A stretch of 64,000 nucleotides of DNA from Torymus aiolomorphi (lineage: Eukaryota; Arthropoda; Insecta; Hymenoptera; Torymidae): contig CM070873.1 in NCBI GenBank assembly GCA_036365515.1, positions 215,745,376-215,809,375 on the forward strand, in the 5' to 3' direction. Position numbers and translations under genes: made by a program. Under the pieces are notes generated by a model. The model was given only the letters and a program-made list of their open reading frames with translations, searched no databases and was not told the origin of the DNA. Positions 37,201 through 49,302 of this stretch are shown here, piece after piece. Each line of letters begins with the position of its first letter. The stretch's first letter is position 1.

Positions 37201-39550
37201 ATTTTGGTCTCGACAATTTTTTTATAAGTATTTGATAAGTTCTTGAAGAAATTCCCGTGATCAAATTTTTAGGAATTGCGTAGTCGCTAGAGATAGAATT
37301 TTTTAAAGGTATTTTTAGGTGTTTTTAGCCGTTTTGCCCCGCTTGCATCCCCCTGAAGGAAGGGTTCCGGATCGATTTTGGTCTCGGCAATTTTTTTATA
37401 AGTATTTCGTTAGCTCTAGAAGAAATTACCGTTATCAAATTTTTAGGAATCGCATAGTCGCTAGAGACAGAATTTTTGAAAGTTATTTTTCATGTGTTTT
37501 TAGCCGTTTTGCCCCACTTGCATCCCCCTGAAGGAAGGATTCCGGATCGATTTTGGTCTCGGCAATTTTTTTATAAGTATTTCGTTAGCTCTCGATGAAA
37601 TTTCCGTGATCAAATTTTTAGGAATCGCATAGTCGCCAGGGACAGAATTTTTTAAATGTATTTTTCATGTCTTTTTAGCCGTTTTGCCCCACTTTCATCC
37701 CCCTGAAGGAAGGGTTCCGGATCGATTTTGGTCTCGGCAATTTTTTTATAAGTATTTCGTTAGCTCTAGAAGAAATTGCCGTTATCAAATTTTTAGGAAT
37801 CGCATAGCCGCTAGAGGCAGAATTTTTTAAAGTTATTTTTCATGTGTTTTTAGCCTTTTTGCCCCACTTGCATCCCCCTGAAGGAAGGGTTCCGGATCGA
37901 TTTTGGTCTCGGCAATTTTTTTATAAGTATTTCGTTAGCTCTAGAAGAAATTACCGTTATCAAATTTTTAGGAATCGCATAGTCGCAGGAGACAGAATTT
38001 TTTTTAAATGTATTTTTCATGTCTTTTAAGCCGTTTTGCCCCGCTTGCATCCCCCGAAGGAAGGGTTCCGGATCTATTTTGGTCTCGGCAATTTTTTTAT
38101 GAGTATTTGGTAAGCTCTTGAAGAAATTCCCGTGATAAAATTTTTAGGAATTGCGTAGTCGCCAGAGACAGAATTTTTTAAAGTTATTTTTCAGGTGTTT
38201 TTAGCCGTTTTGCCCCGCTTGCATCCCCCTGAAGGAAGGGTTCCGGATCGATTTTGGTCTCGGCAATTTTTTCATGAGTATTTGGTAAGCTCTTGAAGAA
38301 ATTCCCGTGTTAAAATTTTTAGGAATCGCATAGTCGCTAGAGTCAGAATTTTTTATATGTATTTTTCATGTCTTTTTAGCCGTTTTGCCCCGCTTGCATC
38401 CCCCGAAGGAAGGGTTCCGGATCGATTTTGGTCTCGGCAATTTTTTTATGAGTATTTGGTAAGCTCTTGAAGAAATTCCCGTGATAAAATTTTTAGGAAT
38501 CGCATAGTCGCTAGAGATAGAATTTTTTAAATGTCCTTTTCCCCTGTGTTTTTCGGCGTTTTGCCCCGCTTACATCCGCCTCATGGAAGGGTTCCGGATC
38601 GATTTTGGAGTCGGCAATTTTTTTATAAGTATTTCGTTAGGTCTAGAAGAAATTTCCGTTATCAAATTTTTAGGAATCGCATAGTCGCTAGAGACAGAAT
38701 TTTTGAAAGTTATTTTTCATGTGTTTTTAGCCGTTTTGCCCCACTTGCATCCCCTGAAGGAAGGATTCCGGATCGATTTTGGTCTCGGCAATTTTTTTAT
38801 AAGTATTTCGTTAGCTCTCGATGAAATTTCCGTGATCAAGTTTTTAGGAATCGCATAGTCGCCAGGGACAGAATTTTTTAAATGTATTTTTCATGTCTTT
38901 TTAGCCGTTTTGCCCCACTTTCATCCCCCTGAAGGAAGGGTTCCGGATCGATTTTGGTCTCGGCAATTTTTTTGTAAGTATTTCGTTAGCTCTAGAAGAA
39001 ATTGCCGTTATCAAATTTTTAGGAATCGCATAGCCGCTAGAGGCAGAATTTTTTAAAGTTATTTTTCATGTGTTTTTAGCCGTTTTGCCCCACTTGCATC
39101 CCCCTGAAGGAAGGGTTCCGGATCGATTTTGGTCTCGGCAATTTTTTTATAAGTATTTCGTTAGCTCTAGAAGAAATTACCGTTATCAAATTTTTAGGAA
39201 TCGCATAGTCGCAGGAGACAGAATTTTTTTTAAATGTATTTTTCATGTCTTTTTAGCCGTTTTGCCCCGCTTGCATCCCCCTGATGGAAGGGTTCCGGAT
39301 CGATTTTGGTCTCGACAATTTTTTTATAAGTATTTGATAAGTTCTTGAAGAAATTCCCGTGATAAAATTTTTAGGAATTGCGTAGTCGCTAGAGATAGAA
39401 TTTTTTAAAGGTATTTTTTATGTGTTTTTAGCCGTTTTGCCCCACTTGCATCCCCCGGAGGAAGGGTTCCCGATCGATTTTGGTCTCGGCAATTTTTTTA
39501 TTAGTATTTGGTAAGCTCTTGAAGAAATTCCCGTGTTAAAATTTTTAGGA
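31206..39550 (+). repeat. Right arm: about 48 tandem copies of the 175-bp satellite
   Basis: TTCCGGATCG recurs at 31406, 31581, 31758, 31933, 32108, 32283, 32458 and onward with 175-177 bp spacing to 39467. Variant units (CCTGATGGAAGG, TTTTCTCATGTG, CGACAATTTT, AAGTTTTTAGG) recur in ordered blocks, indicating higher-order duplication. Opposite orientation to the left arm. Confidence 0.95.
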
Positions 39551-39764
39551 AATTCATAAGCTGTTAAAATATAAATTTTTTTATCATGTATTGTCTTGTG
39601 AGGGTGGTTTGGGGGCTGATTTTGGGGGATGATCACTTCGGAAATAACTTATATCGCTGTTTCTATTGGTTTTATGCATATATCTAACAGATAATATAAA
39701 AAAAACTGATTTTGGGAATATTCGATTTTTCGTTCATGATGAACGTTCAGAACTTCAAACACAT

Positions 39765-39772
39765 AAAAAAGC
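39765..39772. repeat. Right 8-bp target-site duplication (AAAAAAGC)
   Basis: Identical to 25339-25346 and directly abutting the last base of the element. Confidence 0.8.
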
Positions 39773-39891
39773 GGCATCATAATCTTATATAGACTAATGG
39801 GTTTTATAAGTATTTAGCGAGTTTAAATACGACTACTGTAATTACTTTGATGGGCTTGCACACACACGTAAAAATCATTAAAGTTAATTTG

Positions 39892-40105
39892 ATGTATCTG
39901 AAGTTTGCAACGTTGGAGTTCAACGAAATAAAAAAAAAAAATTATTTTACTTCAAGTTTATACTAATTGATATTAATTTAGCGTGTAGATTAGTATTTTA
40001 TAAAAATAACTTTATGACAAAGTTTTAGATAAAATTTCCATTTAACGTTAATCAATCGTAAAAAATTATTTCGTTGCATTCCAACGATGCAAACTTCAGA
40101 GCCAT
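39892..40105. mobile_element. Short element related to the giant foldback termini, copy A
   Basis: 214 bp with ends ATGTATCTGAAGTTTGC and, on the complement of the right end, ATGGCTCTGAAGTTTGC. Each end is followed by a hairpin motif (CGTTGGAGTTCAACG on the left, CGTTGGAATGCAACG on the right). No clean 8-bp duplication is visible, so this may be an older insertion. It lies 120 bp outside the giant element. Confidence 0.7.
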
Positions 40106-42795
40106 TAGTTTTATTTATTTACGCGATAAGTGAAGTGAGATGTCGAGTGACTTGACCGTCGACGAAGTGGCGAAGGAAAGTAAAAATAACCGATGAATAA
40201 AAGAATTTGGCGAGTAAGAAGCGTAACTTTTACTTGGATCGAAAGCGACATTTAGAAAAGCAACGTGCGACACGTGATCGCGCGCCCTCGTCTAGACAAA
40301 TCTACGCTGCTCGACTTATAAAAGAGTCGAGGCACGTACAATCGCAAAACAGAGCCGCTCGGCCGCGCTAAAATTACGCTTTCGATGCGCGCGGCAATCC
40401 CAGTAATCGCGGCCACGCCGTCGCCGAACGAAGAACAACATCAAATGCAAGAAATCCAACGCCGAGCCCACGCCGATAAGCCTAACGATAACGGCGGGAA
40501 GGCGGTTCGCATACATGCGCCTTGCGTCTTGTCTTTCCTCTTCTGCTGCACATTTGCTCTGCCGCTTCTTAGTCTTCGGCGTGCAGCCCCGGGCCGACTT
40601 GAATGTCCCGCTGCCGCGCGCAGCTGCTGTCCGGGCACACAAATCGACGCCGCTGCAATTTTACGTAATGATAAACGGAGCACGCGCGCAGAAAAATGTG
40701 CGCACGCGATCCACATGCCACTGGCGCACTTTACCAATGCAGTATCTAGGACATTTTGTCTTTTTGATGCTGCAAGTGCGAGCTACTCCGTGCCAGTTTA
40801 GTTTAGCGTCGCTTAATTTCATCCGGATGTATGATACATTTCTTAGATTACGCGGTCAACTGAACAAGATGTCTTATCTATAATATTTTAAATTGTAAAT
40901 TACTCCGCCTCAATCTAATAATTATTAACGTTGTTTAAATTTACCTTATAGTTCTTATCTTGCGGGATTAAATTTCCGCGGATGTTTAAAAAAATGTTAA
41001 CAAACTCTTGACTCAAATTTATCCTTTTGCTTTTCACATGTTTGAGAAAAAAAATGTAACGTTGAAAGATTGAACTATATTCTTATATAAGTCCATACTG
41101 AAAGTCTTAACCTTTTCTTTTTAATGAATCCAGCGATAATTACAAGACTGCCAAGTACACTTTAAATATCACAGCTTCGCTAAGTAAGAATTTAAATTAA
41201 TTACATTTTCTGAAGGTAACGGGAAATTGAAAAATATTCAAATAATCATCATCTCTAAGCAATCTTGATTTAAGAATTATTATAATTGTTAGTTTGAGCA
41301 ACTAATTATTAAATAAATTTTAATTTCATCTATGTCACGGTCATGGAATTTTTTAGCAGTCACTTAGAATTCGCTATAAGCAATGACTATTGATGTTTGT
41401 ATTTTCCATTGTGTTTTGAAATTACATCACTAATTAAGAGTTACGACATTATAAGAGCCCAACTTTACAGCAAAAGTCCAATTAGGAAAGTAAGAAATGA
41501 CGATTCGTACAGTTGCATAATTGAGTAGAGTTTTTTCTCCAACATAATTAGTTAATTGAACCATATATACCCTGCATTATTCAAAGTCATCCGAAGTTAA
41601 GAAGAGCCATTAAAAATGGTGATAATTCAGGTTGAAAATAGTTTTGCAGTAAAAAGTCAAAAAATGTTAACCACATGAATCTCTGATAAAAATTTGTTCG
41701 TTAATTTCTGTCGTTTCTTACCTCGTTTAGGGTCTTCATGATTTAGGACGTATACTCTTTCACACATTCCAATGATTCTGCTGATATTGAGCTGAAGCTC
41801 TTTTCAAACGCAATTAGCTAATGCAAATAAAAAGTCGATATCATCGGCGCCAGCGGAAATTCGCGAAAATCACCGGGCAACATATAGGTTTGAAACGGCC
41901 ATAACTGCTTCTCGGAGCTCGCGCGCCCGATTAAAGCCTTATCGAGGCTCGTTTTATACCGGGAACGCGATGCCGTTGCCCCTCATGCACGCGCGCGCCT
42001 CTATGTGGATTATTAGTTACACGGAGAGAGCGGAAGGGCTATCTCGGCACGCCACCTCTTACACGTGCAATTGTTTGCGCAGAACGAGATCGCCTCCGAC
42101 GTAGAAATCAGCGATTTTTCATTCCCTTCGAGAGTGCACACCCTTAAGTGCATATCGACCGAGCTACGAGGAGCACCTCTCCACTCTGGCTACGTGAGCC
42201 GATTGCAGTCGTAAAGTCAAATATGGCTTAAATTTATGGTACAGAATTTCCAGCTTGCCGAAGGAATAACGTCATGAGATACACTGCTATTTGCGCTTCT
42301 AAAATAAATTCTATTAGCTAAAAAATTCTTTCGTGACTGTCTGTCTCCTTAAATTTCAAGAAGCCTGTATAGACCGAAAAGAGCAACGCGTCTGCACGAA
42401 AGAGGTTAAGAAACTCGTTAATTGCCGCGCAGACGTCACGACAATGAGCCGCGTGTGCGCCGTACTTGCAGCTTCATTTCCTTTTCTTCTGTTTTCTCCC
42501 TACCTCTCTTTCTCTCTTTTCTCGCACTCCCTCGGCCTGCCTCGTTACCAAATAGAGCGCCCACGCCGAGCATAGTGTCGGTACGGCACTCGGCAAGAGT
42601 TTCATGCACCAAGCGAGAACGCGCGCGGCCCACGCCCTTTTCGCACGGCAGCGGCGCATTGGCGCGCTCGATGGATCATTAGTTTTCGCTCGGCGATTGA
42701 TCGATGATACACGCCCGTAAACGCGACGACGTTCGCATTTGTTTATTTATATATTACTCTATATTGTATTGTTGCAAGTGGATAAAGCTGCAGAC
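40106..42795. other. Noncoding interval with two GC-rich islands
   Basis: Islands at about 40250-40800 and 41860-42720 are CpG-rich, with CT-rich tracts near 42480-42530. The remainder is AT-rich. No exon could be supported in the islands; their overlapping open frames on both strands are compositional. The second island is directly upstream of the candidate first coding exon at 42796. Confidence 0.35.
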
Positions 42796-42832
42796 ATGCG
42801 GCTGTTGGCGCTCATATGTCCGTTAACGTGTA
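42796..42832 (+). CDS. Candidate first coding exon (signal-peptide-like start)
   Basis: An ATG opens 12 codons reading MRLLALICPLTC, then one base, then a near-consensus 5' splice site (A followed by GTAAGTAC at 42833). The basic residue followed by a hydrophobic core resembles the start of a signal peptide. It lies about 80-100 bp downstream of a CpG-rich island that could be its promoter. No downstream exon was identified: splicing to the acceptor at 63933 in the resulting phase gives a stop. Short length makes chance a real alternative. Confidence 0.3.
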
Positions 42833-43258
42833 GTAAGTACATTGTTAAGTATCAATGGGACAGAGTATTTGGCACAGTGAAGCGATATGTCGCCGTTCGA
42901 CTCGGTTAATATTGGCACAAGTCGTAACTTGTTGAAAGTTAGAAAGTGAAGATGTATGCGTTTTGTCATTTTTAAACTTTGGCAAAGGTATTGGACAGTA
43001 ATAAATGTTTAAAAACTGAAAACTTTCAAGCTTGGCTAACTAAAAAGTTGAGTAGTGAAAATTATTGAAAGTTCGGTCTCGTGCAGAGCTGCTCAGCAAA
43101 AGCACGGTTTATCGAATTTTTTAATTAAAAGTAAGAAGTAGTATCGTTCTTTCAAAGATATAGAATCTCAAGCATTCTTATGAGTTAATAAACACTGAAT
43201 CTATCTTTCTTATTTTACGTGACGTAATTGTTTCACTGAATATCGATGCGATGAAATA

Positions 43259-43486
43259 ATGTGTCTGAAGTTTGCATCGTTGGAATGCATCAAAATAATT
43301 TTTTACGATTAATTAAAGTTATTAAACAATGGAAATTTTATCTAAACCTTTGTTTTAAAGTTAATTTATACTATAAAACACTAAATCTACACGCAAAATT
43401 AATATTATTTAATATATAATCGTGAAGCAAAAGGAATTATTTTTTTTTATTTCGTTGGACTCCAACGTTGCAAACTTCAGACCCAT
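43259..43486. mobile_element. Short element related to the giant foldback termini, copy B
   Basis: 228 bp with ends ATGTGTCTGAAGTTTGCA and, on the complement of the right end, ATGGGTCTGAAGTTTGCA. It is flanked by an exact 8-bp duplication ATGAAATA at 43251-43258 and 43487-43494. The right end carries a perfect subterminal hairpin CGTTGGAGTCCAACG. The interior is AT-rich, noncoding, and homologous to copy A at 39892 in inverted orientation. Confidence 0.85.
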
Positions 43487-43494
43487 ATGAAATA

Positions 43495-46400
43495 ACGCTT
43501 CTTGTACAAGTAATACATCAAAAAGTAGAATTCACTCCTTCGTGTAAGACCTTTCGAACGTTTCCTTTTTTTTTTTAAATTGGATCAACGCCAATTGACA
43601 TTCTGTAGCTCTCCATTACTCTGCCACTACCGTTTCCACTTCCTATGCTTTCTCAGAAATTTTTCGAAATTTGTCAGTATTTATAAAATGTACGTTTCAA
43701 CGCTAAATGAGACATTTAAATGATTATTTGTTTCTATTCAGCATTTATCAAACGAAGACACTTTAGTTGACCAAATATTGCGAGTTTATAATAGTTTGAG
43801 TAAATCAAATGCTAATAAAGCAGCTATTTACAGAAAGCGGAAATTCGAATTGAAATCTCAGCTACCACCTCAAATAAGATCTTATCGCGGCGCACGACGG
43901 GAAATTCCACGAGTGCTCAAACGGCTCGTGTATCCCCTATCGTATATACTCGTAGACCTATAGTCGAATGCACCTAAGCTATAGGACGCCATATATTAGC
44001 GATTACCTAAGACCACGAACGGAATTTCAAATAAGCTGCGCCCAAGAAACGGAAATAAAAGATAACGGAGTGTAAGGAGAAAAGCAAATGAAAGCTCAGC
44101 AGCAGCTCTTCCTTTATCACGATAACGTTTTGAGGAATCCAGAGGTGAAAAAGAGAAGCAGGAAACGGCGCAGCGCGCGATTAAGCCAGGGCTGCAGGGA
44201 GCGAATTTCTTCGCCGGTAAAATCTAAACGTCGCGCAGTCGCACATTCCCCCGGCGTAGCCGTTATAGAAAAGCCGACTGAGAGTTGATAAAATCGATCG
44301 AGCGTGTAATGCGATAAGGGCAAGATAAGCGCGCGCGCTGCGCGAGAAAGGATTCCGAGCGTTCCTCTATATACCGGGATGCTACAGTTGCAGAGCCGCG
44401 AGGGAGGGGAAAAAACGCACAGTTTATGTCGCTCTCTGTCACTCGCGACATTTTGTCATTCTATTCCGAGGTCGCAGAACGCTGACAGCACGAGCTATAG
44501 GATGTATACCTACATAATGCTCGTATAGTGAAGTGCGGCTGTGTCTTCTCTGGCTTATCCGTTCTACAGTACACAACTTTGTGCAACCTTCTGTGATCGC
44601 CTTCCCCGATGCTCTCTTTTTCCTCGGCTCTGCGCTCTCTTTCTTTCTTTGAAGCTCTGACCGATGGTGCGCTATTGCGAGCAGCGACAGTAAACTAATG
44701 GAATAATAAAAAATCAACTACGCAGCCTTTTCTATTTCGATTTAAAAATAAATCAAATTTCACAATAGAGGCAAAATATGCTTTTACCTTATTCAATATT
44801 TAGAAAGAAAAGTGTCCAAAGAATATTTTTATTTTGATTAACTAATGCAATTTGCCATATGGATTAATCTTCAAGTACTTTAAATAAGCTTTAAAGTTTT
44901 AATATCTTGATCGTCGTCTAGCTTTAAAGTTATGCATGGGCGATTCAGATTTTTGGCGTTCCTGCGCTCTACCCTTATCAGAACTTCATTTTCCACTTTG
45001 CCATGTTTCGAGATGATAATTAAATATACAAGGTTTTGGGTTTTTAGTTAAATTAATAAAGCTGAAAAATTATTAAAATATAACTTAGTTTCAATATAAA
45101 ATATACACTCATTGACAATATTGATTCATTAGCATAATTGTATATTTACAAACTAATTATATATGACATTAAAGATGACAAGTTACAGTCATCCGATTCG
45201 TTAACAACATTAAAAGTCTTACTCGATTATTGCTGTTGCTAATTAAATTGATCACAACACAGTCAATTATCACATACTCAAAAGTAGAACGGTAACATAA
45301 TTAGTTTAATTGGAGACAATATAGAATGATAGGATAAGTATTGTAATTAATAAACGTTCGCATCTTCAACAAGCAATAAAATTTAAATGAAACTTTCGAT
45401 TCATGTTAAATTAGCATGGAAATCTATTTAAGTATTCGACACAAACACTGTTGTAATCCAATATTTATGACACAACTGTACACTCTCATACATTTCTCTT
45501 TCGCTGCCTTTCCGTTTATTCTCCCCCACGACTATTTTTTTCTCTTTTTATGTTTTATGCCACCACATCCTGTTCTAAAGGTAAACTCTTCTCCAAATTA
45601 CTGCCTTTATGGTAAATTTTTATTTTATATTTCTGTTGAAGATCATTTGTCAACATTAGTGATGAAATAATAATTCCAAAGAAACTATATGCATTGTGAG
45701 TAACATCTGGTTTAAAAACCAGATATAAATATCGATAGTAATCTTTATTGTATAAGTAAACAAGATTGGAATATTGCAAAAACAAGGTTTTATATGTATA
45801 CTGACATTTATTGATTCATCAAAAATTACTTGAAAGATCAACAAACAGGTTTGTAATTTTAATGGCAATGCCACTTTTACTTTCAATTGAATCCGTACCG
45901 CCAATTGTCAATATCGTTTGCGCTGGATCGCATCGCGCATCTACGATCCTAATCTTGGGTGAAGATATCGCAAAGCCTCGCTCGATAAATTCCACCGGAA
46001 ATCCCTAAGCGTAAAAGGTAAAGTGCCGCGGTCCATTCATATTCATAGAAATGTATTGGAAAACGGTAGAAATTGCATACGCTTTATGCCTCAATTGACT
46101 CTCTTCTCCAGTTCACCGAAAGAAAAGAGATGGTCAAAACAGTAAGTTATTCATCAACAATGTATTAACACTTTTATATTTAAAAGTCTATAAAAAATTG
46201 AAATAGGCTATAAGATAAAGTAACCTGTTTACACTTTAATTTTTGAAAAAATGTTTTGAAAAAGAAGAAACAATATAAGCAGTTACTTGAAAATTCAGTA
46301 TTTTTACCTAAATTTAGATAAGACGTGCTTTGAAAAGAAGCGCCAGAAACCATTCATCAAAGTATTGATCCTAATTGTACTGCCTCTTAACCTCAAAACG

Positions 46401-48491
46401 TTGGCAAAAAACTGAGCTTGCTTTTATCTACCCAATTAGTATGAGGCAAACAGTTCCCGCATAAAAAAACGAACTTTTTCCACCGTTATCTCCCTCGCGT
46501 ATTTTGTGAAAAAAACGCGTTCACCTCATAGTAAATAGTCCAGACCACTTCTCCTCTTTCTACATAAAAGCCAATGTCTATTATCGCGTCAACTCGCGTA
46601 GGGCGCATCGTTTTTTATTTTCGCGTTTATACGTGGTGCATCGCGATTCAACGCGCACGCGCGCAACTAGACTGGGTCAACGCACGTACAGTGTGCGAGC
46701 GCGCGCGCAAACTCTTTGTGTCTATACCACCTATAGCTATATCTATATGTATACACACACGCACATAGACAGTACGCGGCGACAATTAACGCCGCGCGAC
46801 AAATATTTACCGGCGCGCGTCAGCTGCATCGTGTGTATCCGTTGCGCGCGGCACTGATAGCGTCGACTCTGGCGTAATTTATAATCTCGCGCATTAGCGC
46901 GACGACGCGGCCGAGATAAGGACTATAGTCGAGGGCCGTGTGCTCTAAAAAAAGGGGGGGCGGCGACGACGATGAGCCTGTTAGCCGCGCCGAGAAGAAG
47001 AAAAACACGCGCCTGGTATGCAGCTCGCGCGATGCTGTAAGAACGACCTTTTCTTGAGCCGCGAAAAAGCCCGCTTGCAAACACTTGCGTCATGCAGAAA
47101 AAATGGATTGTTTGCCGAGCAGGTGTTGAGATAATAGTGCTATTGATGGGGAGGATGAGTCTAATGAGGCAAATTTTCTTGCACACGCAATTGCTTATAC
47201 GGTTACTATACATGGAATCAAATTACAAAAAATTATTCATAGTAATCTTATTTAACAATAAAAATGAAAGATATTGCAACGAATGAAATAAACCATCATT
47301 GAAAGAGGTCTTTATTGCAACTTTCCAGACTACACAAAAAGTTAGCGTCCCACGTATGTCAAATCTCAGCCGTCTCTATATACGCTACCTCGGCAGAATA
47401 TTTCCGAAGCTCTCTAAATATTTTGAAGTTGCGGTATAGCGTGAGCGAGAGGAACCACGTGCTGAATTTTTGCTAAAAGCTGAGTCACCCATCAGGCGGA
47501 TGTGGTAAGAGAAGAATCGCGTACGTGCATTAAAAGACGAAGAGTAAACGAAAAAAGCCGCATTTGGAGAGGAAAATAGATCGCGCCGAGAGCAGCCCGC
47601 ATATAAGTATATAGGTGTGTGTTTACGTGTAGTGCCTACCGCGCGTTCTGTCGCCGAGGCCGAGAGAGAAAAGATTCTGTATAGTGGAGGTCGAACAGCT
47701 CCGTGTCGCCGATATCATTTATTTATCCAGTCTTTTAACGTCGGGGCGTGCCGCAGGTATATATGCGCTCGGCACGCTTTCCGGCGCGCGAAGAAGAGTT
47801 TTTTTTTCACGCGCTCCGCCGTGCCAAGATAAATCTCGACTTTGACGTTTCGGGAGGCGCTGGCATCTGCAACCTCCATTTGCGGTCTTCACTGAGAATT
47901 TTTTATGTTTGCTGGGACGTTTTCTGGGACCTGAAATTACGTAATTTCTATAGTGGTAATTGAAATAAAAATACCCTTCGAAGAAATAAAAATTTAATTG
48001 AAGTCGTAATTTCATTGAATTTAAAATTTATGTATCAATGATTCTACTGGCAGCCATCTAATATTAATTTTATAAAAATTAAACTAATGGTCAATGCTGT
48101 TTGTTGCCGTACTTCCCGAACCTTGTTAATATTCTTTATTAATATTTATTATCTTAATCTATATGTATCAACAACTCTAGGAGAATTTTAAAGGCAAATT
48201 TGGAGAGTAATAAATAAAATGACGTTATTTATAAATCAAAAATTCTTAGAGTCATTAGTTCGCTTTCTTGCCACTAGATGGACACCTTAAGTCACTAACA
48301 AAATTGATGAGTCAAAGCATTTATATTCTCCGAGAACTTGACGAAACATAGAGATTAAGATAAATGGTGGATTTATTTCTAACTGGGACTGGAAAAGAAG
48401 AATATTAACAAGGTTGAGGGAGTAACTACACCGATGGACAGCATTAACCATTGTAATTTCATTTTGAAAAATAAATTTAAAACTGTAGTAG
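43495..48491. other. Noncoding interval
   Basis: AT-rich DNA with CpG-rich islands near 44140-44700, 46570-47090 and 47420-47880. No coding exon, RNA gene or element could be supported. A CTCF-like string (CCACTAGATGGAC) occurs at 48271. Confidence 0.35.
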
Positions 48492-48499
48492 TAACAATA

Positions 48500-48724
48500 A
48501 GGTGTTTGAAATTTCGAACGTTCATAGTGAACGAAACATTTTTGCCATTTTCAAATTTAGCCGAATTTGGCTACTTAATACATTTAAAATCGGATAATAA
48601 CTGTATTTCTTCACTTCTCACTCTTGCAGTCACCAGTAAACCACACTCCGGGGAATTCTAACCAGAATTAGAAACTTTAAGTTAATATTTCGTTCATTAT
48701 GAACGTTCGGAATTTCAAACACGT
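48500..48724. mobile_element. 225-bp MITE sharing ends with the giant foldback element
   Basis: Ends AGGTGTTTGAAATTTCGAAC and, on the complement of the right end, ACGTGTTTGAAATTCCGAAC. They are flanked by an exact 8-bp duplication TAACAATA at 48492-48499 and 48725-48732. Subterminal hairpins CGTTCATAGTGAACG (left) and CGTTCATAATGAACG (right) match the CGTTCATCATGAACG of the 14.4-kb element. The right duplication ends one base before the stop codon of the LRR gene, so insertion was in its 3'UTR. Confidence 0.88.
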
Positions 48725-48976
48725 TAACAATACTAAATAAGTTTCTGACGATTTTTGGTAATATCGGCTATGAACTCGGTTCCGAGCGATTCCATTCTAA
48801 CTTTCAGGTCTAGAAATCGCAAATTCTTCAGCTTGCATAGGTACTGGAGGTTGGATGCGGAGCCCCAAACAGTGCTGTACCTTAACTCCACGATCGACTC
48901 GGCAAGTTTATCGACAAACTCAGCGGTGATTTCGAAATCTCGACAGTTCTTTATCTGCAAGAACTCCAGTTGACTA

Positions 48977-49302
48977 CACGGAAAGAAGCATTCACAGCTG
49001 TAGACAGTGAGTGATAACCTAGTAAGTAGGTGCCTTCTTTCCATCGTGTGACGGCGCGACGGTAAGCACCTATGTTCGTGCAGTCAGGGATGTCAACGAT
49101 GCACTCAAGGCACGCTCATTCGGGGTGACTAGCCATAGCCATCAGACGTGCGTGTCAGGCTTGAACTCAGTGTTAGTCACGGCCAACAGCCGTGCCGCCA
49201 CACTCATAGACGTGTATGTCACATCACCCGGCCGTGCTACATGGCACGCTGTTGTTTCTTCTCACGCGGCACGGGCTACAGCCGTGAATGCTTCTTTCCG
49301 TG
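48977..49302. mobile_element. TA-flanked MITE with CACGGAAAGAAGC ends, inside the LRR gene
   Basis: 326 bp with terminal inverted repeats CACGGAAAGAAGCATTCAC and its complement, flanked by TA at 48975-48976 and 49303-49304. The interior is rich in short GCCGTG/CACGGC inverted motifs. Excision in silico joins codons for HLDP to SQLEF in one frame. Confidence 0.88.

Larger units (their letters stand above)
25347..39764. mobile_element. Giant foldback element (14.4 kb) with satellite-like arms
   Basis: The first and last 214 bp (25347-25560 and 39551-39764) are near-identical reverse complements beginning ATGTGTTTGAAGTTCTGAAC. They are flanked by AAAAAAGC at 25339-25346 and 39765-39772, an exact 8-bp target-site duplication. 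Inside these ends are tandem copies of a 175-bp unit: about 16 in the left arm (minus orientation) and about 48 in the right arm (plus orientation). The arms are separated by a 2.8-kb spacer. Foldback elements with tandem-repeat arms are known (Drosophila FB, sea urchin TU); an 8-bp duplication is shared by several DNA-transposon superfamilies, so class is open. No transposase is recognisable inside, so it is non-autonomous. The arms are very unequal, suggesting expansion of the right array after insertion. Confidence 0.9.

Noticed and set aside
25561..39550. Many 60-97 codon open frames with FLAVLPRLHPPEGRVPDRFW-type translation
   Set aside because: They are translations of a 175-bp satellite. 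The unit length is not divisible by three, so each frame drifts into the next unit's other frame; no start or splice context and no domain.
25561..39550. CRISPR-like tandem array
   Set aside because: Units are contiguous 175-bp repeats with no unique spacers, in an insect-type genome.
39892..40105. 8-bp target duplication for copy A
   Set aside because: The flanking 8-mers (TTAATTTG and TAGTTTTA) do not match, so no duplication is claimed although the ends are clear.
48271..48283. CTCF-like site CCACTAGATGGAC
   Set aside because: A single partial match to a degenerate motif in 64 kb is expected by chance; no supporting context.
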